Positions 49,290 to 59,546 of a stretch of 64,000 nt of DNA are shown in pieces. The stretch spans positions 12,906,584-12,970,583 of the forward strand of contig NC_079505.1 of NCBI RefSeq assembly GCF_030052815.1, written 5' to 3'. Origin of the DNA: Hevea brasiliensis. Taxonomy: Eukaryota; Streptophyta; Magnoliopsida; Malpighiales; Euphorbiaceae. The position numbers and the translations under genes are program-made. The notes beneath the pieces were generated by a model, which searched no databases, had not been told where the DNA came from, and saw nothing but the letters and a program-made list of their open reading frames with translations. How positions within the stretch are numbered: the first letter of the stretch is position 1; every line of letters starts with the position of its first letter.

Positions 49290-51119
49290 TCACTTAAAAT
49301 TTGCACCTTTAGAACATTTGGAACGATTTCGTAGTTTTGTCAGAATGAGATTGTCATTGCGCAATAAATGTATTACCAATTCAAAGGTGGTGGCATTTGC
49401 AGAGAATCCTTTATCAACCATTTCATCAATAAGTAGTGTTGCCTCTGGTATATCTTTATGCCTGAGAAACCCTTGAATAATCATATTATAACAGCAACCA
49501 TTCGGTAAACATCCACACTCTTCCATTCCTCTAAAGACTTTGTATGCTTCATCTAGTAAACCTTCATTGCAAAGTCCTTTTATTATTATACTATATGTAT
49601 AAACATCAGGTTGTAAACCTTTTTCAAAAAGCCTAGAAAACAATTCCTTGGCATCAGTAAGCCTCCCAGCTCTACACATACCATTAATCAAAATGTTATA
49701 GCTCACACAATTAACCTTCAACCGACTCTTTTCCATCGCTTTAAATAGTGTGAGTGCCTCATCAAGATACCCTTGTTTGCACAAGCCATCAAGAATGATT
49801 GAAAAAGTCACTTTATTTGGCTGCTGACCATGAGAACACATGTTCTTGAAAACTTCTAGTGCAATTCCAGGTCGCCTTGCTTCCCACAATCCCTTAATAA
49901 GAGTATTATAAGTAACAAAGTCGGGAACTAAACTAGTTTTAATCATTTCATCAAAAAGTTTTGTTGCTTCATCTATCCTTTTGCTCTTGCAGTATCCATT
50001 AATCAAGATGTTGTAGCTAAAGACATCAGCTATGCCACTGCTTACTATCTGATCAAATAGTTTTCTAGCTTCATCCATTTGGTTACACAGGCAAAATCCG
50101 TCCATCAATGAATTGTGGGTGACAACATCAGGCTTCACACCTTTTTGGATCATTATTTTCATTATTTCTTGAGCTTTTGAAACTAGTCCTTCCTTACAAA
50201 GATTGTCAATCAATATATTTAAGGTAAAAATGTCTGGTGATATGTTTTGCCCCACCATTTCTTTCAACAAGGCGAAAGCTTGATTCCATTTGCCCAAATT
50301 GAAAAGACCTTGAATTAAGCAGTTGTAAGTGATGATACTAGGTGGAATACCTTTATTCCTCATTTGGGAGAAGAGGTCTAAAGCCTCAATAACTAGCTTA
50401 TCCTTGCAAAGGGCGTCCATAATTGCATTATATGTCACAACATCTGGCTCACAACCTCTCTCACCCATTCCCTTTAGCAACTCAATAGCCACATTTGTTT
50501 TCCCAGATTTACATAGAGCATTTACTATCACATTGTAGGTACGAACATTAGGTTGATATCCTCCAGCAACCATATCATTGAAAAAATCTACTGCTCCATT
50601 GATTTTACCATCTATACAGAGCCCTTTAATTAAGGTAGTAAATGTCACAGTATTGGGCTCCAATCCAAATTTGATAATTTTCCCCAGAATTGAGAAGCCA
50701 AAATTCACAAGGTGTAAGCGGCAGAAACAGTCAATCAATATAGAAAGAGAGTAAATATCGTGTGAGATTCCTAGAGACTCAATTGTTCTGGACAAAGAAA
50801 TAACCGTGTGATATTGTTTCATTCCCACAAGAGCAGATAAAAATCGACAAAATTGAACAATAGAAGGCAGAGGACGCAAAAGAATGATATGATTAAAGAA
50901 AGCTAAGGCATCATCAACGTCCCTAAAAGAAGAAGAATTGAACTTAGATCTCAAGAAACGTTGAGATTTTGCATCTTTAGGATTATGCGTTGAAGCAGAA
51001 GAATGGAAGTAATTGGTAAACAATAAGGATGGAGATTGAATGATACCCATTTCCGTTTGCAGTTGAAAGCGGAAGAACCTCTCAGTAGTTGTGAAAATCC
51101 TCCGCGCCGACATTATCAT
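49290..51119 (-). CDS. PPR gene D: RFL-type P-class pentatricopeptide repeat protein
   Basis: An intact 609-residue frame, about 91% identical to gene A by hand count (57 differences). It has the same Arg-rich presequence-like N-terminus, fourteen PPR motifs at residues 87-575 and the same 34-residue motif 8. Residue 5 and 35 pairs are CD, SN, TN, ND, NS, ND, ND, ND, ND, NN, SN, ND, SN, NN. Motifs 4 to 9 thus all have Asn at position 5, where A has Thr or Ser in motifs 4 to 8. By the PPR code this predicts a pyrimidine run, mostly U. The N-terminal quarter, motifs 9-10 and the 5' flank resemble A. Motifs 11-14 and the 3' flank resemble pseudogene B. The gene lacks the upstream ORF of A. It is likely a mitochondrial RNA-binding protein; the target is unknown. 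Confidence 0.93.
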   Translation of the reverse strand: MIMSARRIFTTTERFFRFQLQTEMGIIQSPSLLFTNYFHSSASTHNPKDAKSQRFLRSKFNSSSFRDVDDALAFFNHIILLRPLPSIVQFCRFLSALVGMKQYHTVISLSRTIESLGISHDIYSLSILIDCFCRLHLVNFGFSILGKIIKFGLEPNTVTFTTLIKGLCIDGKINGAVDFFNDMVAGGYQPNVRTYNVIVNALCKSGKTNVAIELLKGMGERGCEPDVVTYNAIMDALCKDKLVIEALDLFSQMRNKGIPPSIITYNCLIQGLFNLGKWNQAFALLKEMVGQNISPDIFTLNILIDNLCKEGLVSKAQEIMKIMIQKGVKPDVVTHNSLMDGFCLCNQMDEARKLFDQIVSSGIADVFSYNILINGYCKSKRIDEATKLFDEMIKTSLVPDFVTYNTLIKGLWEARRPGIALEVFKNMCSHGQQPNKVTFSIILDGLCKQGYLDEALTLFKAMEKSRLKVNCVSYNILINGMCRAGRLTDAKELFSRLFEKGLQPDVYTYSIIIKGLCNEGLLDEAYKVFRGMEECGCLPNGCCYNMIIQGFLRHKDIPEATLLIDEMVDKGFSANATTFELVIHLLRNDNLILTKLRNRSKCSKGANFK

Positions 51120-52933
51120 CTTCAGAGAAAGAGAGACGGCTCTGTATGTTTAGGGCGAAAGAGAGAGTGTTAAGCAACTATTCAGTTAAATAATAATTCA
51201 AATTGTTACAAAAAAATAATAATTAAAATAAAAAATGTTATTTTAATTTTTATTCGATTAATTATGTTTAAATTTTAATTTATCTATAAGGATTATTAAA
51301 CTTAATTAATTAAATTACCTCTAAGAGAAAATATGGGTAGTGTTATCAAATCGAATCATACCAATGCACAACTAGCAGTAAAAAATAATTTAAAATTTTT
51401 AATGTAAAATTTTATTTTATAGTAAAATAAATATTTAAAATTAAAATTTTAAATAATAAAATTATTTATATTAATGAACAATAAAATTTAATATATTAAA
51501 ATTTATCTTTGAATAAATAAAAAAATTTAATGTACTTTTTGTGATTTAATGATAATATAATAAAAAATTCAATAATTTAAATTAATATGTTAAGAAAATA
51601 AATTATTAACAATATTTATTAGGACAATGAATTTCCAAGTTTAAAAATGACAAAAATTTAATAAAATAAAAATTACCATTAATTCACCATTTATCTCATT
51701 TCAAAATTTAAAATAAAATTCAGCAAATATTTTATAATTCAAACAACAAGATTTTTGAATAAATTTATTTTTAAATATTTTTTAAATTATTAAAAAAGTA
51801 CTTATTACTTTTATAAAATTTTTAAAGAATGAAAAATAATTAATGTAAGGGATATAATATAATTTACTATTAATATTTTAGGCTTTCGATGCATGAGATA
51901 TAATTTAAAATAAATTAACCTATTTTATTAAATTCATAAAATAAATTAATCAATTTTACAGTTTTGAATTCAATTATTCATAATTATTAAAATTAGAAAA
52001 TAAATTAAACTTTATTCTCCTATTATTTTAGTGGATTTTTTTTTTATTTTCTTCACATTTAATTGAACTTTGTTAATTGCTATGTATTACAATGATAAAT
52101 ATTTTTGTTTTGAGGCAATAAAAATGAAAAATTGAAAAATATTCCAGCGTCTATTTGGCCAACTTGCACTTATTTAATAATACTAAGTTTTCTTTAAATG
52201 TGTATTTATACATTAGTTGTATTTGTATGCATATTTGTAAATATCAAGAAATTGTAACAACTCTAAGACTTCGTTTGTTTCACATAAAATTAGATTATTT
52301 TATATTTCTCTTAGTTATAATTAAATTAGAATTGAAATTTTAACTTTTTTAAAAATACATTATTTTTAATAATTAATTAAATTTAATTTTTAATTAATTT
52401 AAATAATAGATTATAGATAGATGGAGCCCAATAAAAAAATATTAATACCCCGCTTGAAATTGAGTTTAAAAATTAAAAATACTTTTTCTAAAAGAATATT
52501 ATTTTTTTATATAAAAAATATATAAAACTATGAGAAATATTTAAAAAAAAAATGAAAAGAAAGTTGGGAGAGGAAAGAGAAGAATAGTTTAGAAATAGAA
52601 AATACCTTTAATCATACACCTTGCTAACACTTGCTTTGGATATAGCCTCTATTTTATAGATTCTATACCATGAATACATATTTAAGAGTTACAAAAAAAT
52701 AAATAAGAAAATTAATATACAAATTAATATGTTGGGAGTTATAAAATTGAATTGAATAATGATTCTTGGTGGTTGTGGACATTCACATAATTGTATTATT
52801 TATAGTAGTTTTAAATGTAAAAAAAAATAAAAATAAATCTCTATATTTTCATTAGAGGTTTAAATAAGTTTAAAATTAAATTTGAGCTAAATAAATTTTT
52901 GTATTTTTTAATAAGACTAAATAAGTCTATTAT
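51120..52933. other. 5' flank of PPR D (D/E spacer)
   Basis: It matches 5341-7640 of the A-B spacer apart from a deletion of about 550 bases near 52285. No gene is visible. The promoter of gene D should lie in its left part, but I cannot point to a convincing TATA box in such AT-rich DNA. Confidence 0.75.
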
Positions 52934-53493
52934 TGTAACACCCCAAAAAATTTTAAATTTTATTATTTTATGAGTATTATTGATATTTTAATTTTAATTA
53001 AATTTTAAGAAATTATTTGAGATTTTTCGGATTTTAAAAAATCGGGTTCGATTTTCCGAAAATATAAACTTTGATGATTTTTAAAAATTAATTTAAAGAC
53101 CACGTGGAAAAACTAAAAATATATTTGGAGTCTACGAATTTTTCTAAGTTTTTTGGATTTTTTTCGAAATTTTTGGACCTCGTTTTCGGTCCCGAGGTAG
53201 AGTTAAAATTCAAAATTTTGTATCTTGAATCGGACCGTCCGAATCGAACCGGACCGGTCGAATCGGACCGACCTTTTCTTTTTCTTCCTTCTTCCTCCCG
53301 CGCGCGTCGACCTCCTCCCCTTCTCTCTCTCTTTTCTCCCTCCTCCCTCCTCCCCTTGCCGCGCCGCCACCTCCCCTGCCTCCCCACCTCGCCGGCGCCC
53401 CACCTCGGCCCTCCCCCACGGCCGGCCGCCGCCTGGAACGCCGGAAAACGGCCTCAGAAAGGACGCGCAGCGCACGCGACGCCTGGACTTCCC
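52934..53493 (+). mobile_element. Truncated long-type LTR at the same site as 44025
   Basis: It starts TGTAACACCCC directly after ATTAT (52929-52933), in the same spacer position as the solo LTR at 44025. It shares that LTR's private differences, such as GAGTATTATTGATATT. After about 560 bases, in the GC-rich block, it breaks and joins PPR coding sequence of copy E. Confidence 0.9.
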
Positions 53494-54175
53494 TTTAGCA
53501 GTTGTAAGTGACATCTGGCTCACAACCTCTCTCAACCATTCCCTTTAGCAACTCAATAGCCACATTTGTTTTCCCACATTTACAAAGAGCATTTATGATC
53601 ACAGTGTAAGTATGAACATCAGGTTGATAACCTCCAGCAACCATATCATTGAAAAAATCTACTGCTCCATTGATTTTACCATCTATGCAGAGCCCATTAA
53701 TTAAGGTAGTAAATGTCACAGTATTGGGCTCCAATCCAAATTTGATAAATCTCCCCAAAATTGAGAAGCCAAAATTCACAAGGTGTAATCAGCAGAAACA
53801 GTTAATCAATATAGAAAGAGAATAAACACTGTGAGAGATTCCTAGAGACTCAATTGTTCTGCACAAAGAGATGACCGTGTGATATTGTTTCATCCCCACA
53901 AGGGCAGATAAAAATCGAGAAAACTGAACAATAGAAGGCAGAGGACGCATAAGAATGATATGATTAAAGGAAGCTAAGGCATCATCAATGTCCTTGAACT
54001 TAGATCTCAAAAAACGTTGAGATTTTGCATCTTTAGGAACATGCATGGAAGTAGAAGAATGAAAGTAATTGGCAAATAATAAGGATGGAGATTGAATGAT
54101 ACCCATTTCCATTTGCAGTTGAAAGTGGAAGAACCTCCCAGCACTTGTGAAAATCCTCCGCGCGGACATTAACAT
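53494..54175 (-). pseudogene. PPR pseudogene E: N-terminal part of an RFL gene
   Basis: The start matches A and D (MLMSARRIFTSAGRFFHF). The frame covers the presequence and motifs 1-2 and then meets a TGA (53789-53791) where A has CGC for Arg in CFCRLHL. The frame continues beyond through motif 4 (VHTYTVIINALCKCGK) and ends after a fusion of motif 5 and motif 6 sequence at the LTR junction. Relative to A it lacks the NSSSFRD segment. Motif 4 has Thr at position 5, like A. Confidence 0.9.
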
Positions 54176-55050
54176 CTTCAGACAGAGAGAGGGCTCTGTA
54201 TGTTTAGGGCGCAAGAGAGCGCGTTTAGCAATTATCTGTAATTTATAGATATCTTTTAACAAATTATGTAATAAGTTATTTATGAAAACAGTAACTTATA
54301 TTCCATTTATTATTCAGTTAAATAATAATTCTAATTGTTTCAAAAAATTAATAATTAAAATAAAAAGTGTTACTTAATTTTTATTCAATTAATTCTGATT
54401 TAAATTTTAATTTATCTTTTAAAACTATGAGGATTATTGAACTTAATTAATTAATAAATCGAACCATATCACTGCACAACTAACATTAAAAGATAATTTA
54501 AAATTTTTAATTTAAAGATATTATTTTATAATAAAATATTTTATTTAAAAATAAATTTTTAAATAATAAAATTATTTATGTTAATGAACAATAAAATTTA
54601 ACATATTAAAATTTATCGTTAAATAAATAAAAAAATTATTAAATAAATAAAAAATTATGTACTTTTTCTGATTTAATGATAATAAAATAAAAAAATTCAA
54701 TAATTTAAATTAATATATTAAGAAAATAAATTATTAACAATATTTATTAGGACAATGAATTTCCAAGTTTAAAAAAGACAAAGAATTAAAATTTAATTAA
54801 AAATAAAATAAAAATTACCATTAATTCACTATTTATCTCATTTCAAAATTTAAAATAAAATTCAACAAATATTTTATAACTCAAACAGCAAGATTTTTAA
54901 ATAAAATTATTTTAAAATATTTTTCAAATTATTAAAAGTTACTGATTACTTTTATAAAATTTTTAAAGAATGAAAAATAATTAACATAAGGGATATAATA
55001 TAATTTAATATTAATATTTTAGGCTTTAGATGCATGAGATATAATTTAAA
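54176..55050. other. 5' flank of PPR E
   Basis: It matches the 5' flank of gene A (5341-6120) with more divergence than the flank of D does. No gene is visible. Confidence 0.75.
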
Positions 55051-55348
55051 ATACTCAACTAACTCAACTAAGCCTTTATTCTAAAAATTTAGGATCAACT
55101 ATATGGATTCTCTTAACATTCTCATTTTTGCAATTTTTATCTCTTTCAGTACCCAACACGCACTACCATATAACATGGCCGGTAATATGACTGTATAGTA
55201 AAATTTTCCTTTCAATTTATTAGAAATCTTGCGATCACATGAAACTATCCGGCTTTAATTTTATGACTAACATTCTTTTCACATCCCCATCTACTTGAAG
55301 AACTCTGAGCCGAGATATTTAAAGTGATTACAGTACCACTCCATCCAA
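55051..55348 (-). mobile_element. LINE fragment inserted in the E flank
   Basis: It contains the complement of the LINE AMLYGS(A/V)-type block and the CTCAACTAAGCCTTTAT 3' tail. The A flank is continuous across this position (about 6120). The inserted sequence is flanked by AAATA-like repeats, suggesting a short target duplication. Confidence 0.7.
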
Positions 55349-55466
55349 TAAATTGACTTACTTTATTAGAATAATGAAATAAATTAATCAATTTTACTGT
55401 TTTGAATTCAATTATTCATAATTATTAAAAATTAGAAAATAAATTAAACTTTATTCTCCTATGATT

Positions 55467-55940
55467 TCAGTTGAGGCAATAGAAATGAAAATTTGAAATT
55501 TCCTCTGGTTCTTGTCGAATTCTCTGTTCTACCATCATCACATTTTGCCGATTTAATCCAGCAATCAAAGTTTTCAACTCATTAATAATTCTCTGAAACT
55601 TCACTTCTTGGCTCGCCACCATCTCTTGTAACCATGCTTCATATCTATGCTCAACCTTAATCACCATTGAAAGCCAACTCTTTTTGCCTCTCTTAGGATC
55701 GTGACTCTACTCCTATCATGGCCGTGGACAATCACTCTGATATCAATGTTGTGACAAAAAAATAGAAAGGAATGAAAACACAAAGAATAAAACTCAACAA
55801 TCAATCAAATCTTTATAGTGAATCAATAATGAATGTGTACATAGTCTGTTACAACTTTATAACTAACATATCTAACTAACTTTAAATTTATGTAAATTGT
55901 AATGCTATTCTGACTCTATAAATAGTTAGTGACATGTACA
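55467..55940 (-). mobile_element. Remnant of a short-LTR retroelement (LTR, primer site, gag start)
   Basis: Read on the minus strand, there is an LTR-like stretch of about 190 bases (55747-55940) starting TGTACATG and ending in CAACA, with CTATTTATAG near its start. It is followed by TTGATATCAGAG, close to a Met-tRNA primer site, then a frame with EHRYEAWLQEMVASQEVKFQ resembling a coiled-coil gag N-terminus. The rest of the element is gone. It inserted in the PPR flank, since gene A has continuous sequence here (about 6320). Confidence 0.5.
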
Positions 55941-56805
55941 TAGAATTCTATTATAGGGAGACGGATTAAAGATTTTATTATATATAAAGTTGTTTCTAAG
56001 AGATAATCACAAGGCAAAATTATTGCATATAAAATCAAAACTTCACTTTTATATATATGAACTCTAATCATCTCTCCTATCATTTTACATGGCTTGGAAA
56101 CTTAAAAAAATTTAATTTTTAATAAATGCAACAGTTTTATATGTATTAAAGTTTTATTTGTAATATAATAGAATTATTAAAAATTAAAGGCTATTTTTTT
56201 GTTACATTATTTTTTAAGGAACATTATTGTTTTTCTATAATATAATTTTATATTAAAAATTTTAATATTGCTCTTGAGTTATAATTGAATTAGAATTGAA
56301 ATTTTAACCCTTTTCTTAAAATATATTATTTTTAATAGTCAGTTAAATTTAATTTTTTATTAATTTAAATAATAAAAATATAATTGTAACTAATATAAAT
56401 ACTTAAGGGTTTTTGTTAAATCTAATATTTCCCCTTCACATATTTATTTATATTATATATTATAGATAGATTATAAATAAATTATAGATAGATAGTGTAA
56501 CAACTTGATTTTTTTTAAAATAATAATAATAATAATAATAATATATTTTTAATTAATGTATTATTTTATTATTATAACATTTTATTCATCATGTTAAACT
56601 AATATTTTTTTCATGATAGTATTTTTTTTAAAGGAATATTATTTACATGCATTATTATTATTATTATTATTATTAAATTAGATTGAATTTTTATTCTATA
56701 CAATTTTAGTGGGCACTATTAATTTAAGTATATTATTATCATTATTTAGAAAATATTATTTTATATATTTTACTAGTATGTAATTTAATTATATTACCCT
56801 ATTAC
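55941..56805. repeat. AT-rich duplicated segment (paralogue 12345-13192)
   Basis: It is nearly identical to the segment next to pseudogene B. No gene is visible. It marks the right edge of unit set 2. Confidence 0.8.
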
Positions 56806-57074
56806 TTTGAATCTAATTGAATGAACCTAAAATGAACCAGTCCCATTCGACTCTCCTCAGCCCAAGAAAGATTCTCCAACCAACTTCGCCATTAGCAACT
56901 ATTGAATTTACGAGAAATAAAAAGAGAGAAAAATGGGTAATTTTAGAGCTTTTCAGTCAAATCCTGAACAATTCAACCGTCATATCAAAGATTCGAAACC
57001 ATCGATGAATTCTAATAAATTTTTTAATCAATCTGGCCACTGATATTAATTTCAAATTCAAACAACACTAGTTA

Positions 57075-57417
57075 TGTGACACCCCTTACCCGTCTACAGT
57101 GTAGCCGAGCAAGTTATGCCACTCAGTGTGTCGGAACACCAATTTATATTTCAATTTCAATTAATCTCTTTTAATTCATTTATTTATAATTTTTCATAAA
57201 TCTAAATTTTTCCGCAAATTTTATAGAAAATCCGGCAGAGTGCCGGCTATAAATTGGAAAAACAGTTCTTCTGAACCTGTTAAAAACACTCTCAATAATA
57301 TCATTACCTTATTCTCAATCAACCTCTAATATATTCTCAACAATTTCTCAATTCACTTCAATATCTCAAAATTCAATTAAATTCAAACCACAGTCAACTC
57401 AAAAAAAAAAAAAAAAT
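57075..57417 (+). mobile_element. LTR fragment of a different retroelement family
   Basis: TGTGACACCCCTTACCCGTC opens a sequence with TG start and GTGTCGGAACACC-like phrases, unlike the Tekay LTRs here apart from the ACACCCC start. It is interrupted at 57417 by the minus-strand Tekay element. The preceding 56806-57074 holds nothing I recognise. Confidence 0.45.
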
Positions 57418-59546
57418 TGTCACGACCCAACTTATGGGCCGGACCGGCACTAGGACCTAGGCCAGCCTAAAGCCCCCGAGGCCCGTAGTAAGCCTAACTA
57501 TTCATTAACCCAATTCTAAGGCCCATTTGGGCCCAATTTCAAGAAACCAACCGGACAGAGTCCGGCCATAAAGTGGACCTTTCAACGGGGAGTTTTTGAC
57601 TCACCCGACCTGTAAACACAATAAACAATCCATTGGGGAGCTCAGCTCACCCTCCACATACTCATATCAGCATAAAAATAAATGGGAGCTCAGCTCCCTC
57701 ATCCAATCCATCAAACATGCATAGAATATTAAGTTTACAAGTCCAAAATAACAATTTAGTTTACAGACCCAATTCAAATAATATTTCTATCACATGCGGA
57801 AATTCTAGGAGTAAATAAAATTACACAAATATGGATAAACAACCTGCGAAGGAGAAAAGCAGGTTAACCACAATAAAATCCTCCTGTAGCCTGAAAAAAA
57901 ATATTAAACAGGAGTGAGCGTTCGACTCAGAGAGTAAAATATCAATTTTAACCATAATCTCTATAACTATCTAAAACTAATGCACCCCGTAGAGTGAAAT
58001 GCAACATCAACAACATTTTCACATCATAACATCAAAAAGGTAATTTGGAGCACTCACGCACCCTGTAACATCAATCATAATATATGGGAGCTGATCCTCT
58101 ATACAGCCCTCTTAAATCCAACCTGGTGCCAGCGAAGAACTCAAGCCGGACTTTCGCTTAATAAACCAAATCGGGGGTCCCAGCGAAGAACTCAAGCCGT
58201 GACTACCCCCCGAAGGATCGGGTCCTAGCGAAGAACTCAAGCCGTGACTACCCGTCCTGTCCATAGTCCACACCACATCACACGCGCACCAACGCACGCA
58301 CACTGCTCCAAATTGCCACAACAACATCCATGACACGTTAACAGTTATGAATGCAACATAAATCGTGCCTAGAGTTTAACTATATAAATATATGCATATA
58401 AGTGATGCATGGGCATGCTTGAACATATAATAATATCGAAATTACAATTAAAATTAATATTTTACTCACAGACTTGACAACGGTCATCGTATGGCGGGCG
58501 GAGGAAGAAGGCTGTCCCGGCTCACCTGACAATTACATTATAATTATTTAATACAAATGACTCAATAAAAATTAAGAAAAGACCAAATACGTCCTAAGTC
58601 GTGCCGAAAATCCGGCAGAGTCTCCCCTATACCTAGGACCTACCCAACCTGCAAAATGGCTCAAAACATACTTCTATATTTACAATCCATATATCCACAG
58701 CTCAATCATATCACACAGCCCCTCCTGGGCCCATTAAATCAATCATCCATCACAATATGTAAAATTTCAATTTAGTCCTTATAATTGACCATTTTTGCAA
58801 AAACTGCCCAAATAAGCTCTAAAAATTCTAAAACTTTGCCCCGCGGTCCTTAGCAATATTACTAAGCTATTGCAAAAAGAATCATAATTTTCTAAGCTAC
58901 CACGAATATTTTATGGATTTTTAATCCTATTTAAGCAATAGAAAATTACGAAAAAGCAAGGTTCGGGTTTACCTTTGCCGATTCCGACTTCGGGAACGCG
59001 CTCGGGACGTCTGACAATGGGGGGATAGCCAAAACCTTGATCCAATTCGGAGACTTTTCCGGTAACGGGTCTGTCTAGCCGGAAATTCACAGACCTGGAC
59101 AACTGTCGAATTTCCGCGAATTGAGGATACCTACACGAAGCCCATAACACGGGGGTTAGTACATAAATTTTTCAGAATTTTCTAAGCTCATTAAATGCTC
59201 GGAAAAACACTGCGAAGTTTCGTGGGACCCATCGAAAAACGGTGTCGGAAAAATTTGAAATTTATGTCGCTGCGAAGCTCTCGACGAGTGGAGCGCTCTG
59301 GTACTCTCGGTTTTCTCGTGGGGTTCACGGTTTGTGAGAAATCTAGCCCGAAAGTCAAAATGGGCTAAAACTTCCCGGGCAAAAATTGGACAAACTGCTC
59401 GATGGATTTCAGTGTTCTTGGTGTCTATGGAAAGCTCTCGACGAGTAGATGAGTTTAGACACAAGACCCGGTCCGATTGGTGGCCGGATCGGCCGGATTT
59501 TTGGCCAGGAAGACGAAAAGTCGCGCGCGCAAGGGGGGGGCGTTCG
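57418..59546 (-). mobile_element. 3' LTR of the right-edge element, larger piece
   Basis: On the plus strand it begins TGTCACGACCCAAC, the complement of the family LTR end, and contains the complement of the tandem repeat and palindromes. It continues at 62153-62670, where the GC-rich block and the AT-rich U3 follow. Confidence 0.9.

Noticed and set aside
50329..50538. Plus-strand frame within gene D (also 3500-3697 and 49279-49476)
   Set aside because: These are antisense shadows of the PPR coding sequence and do not align as proteins beyond the identity of the DNA.
57633..57818. Plus-strand frame rich in Ser and Asn
   Set aside because: It is antisense within a minus-strand LTR.
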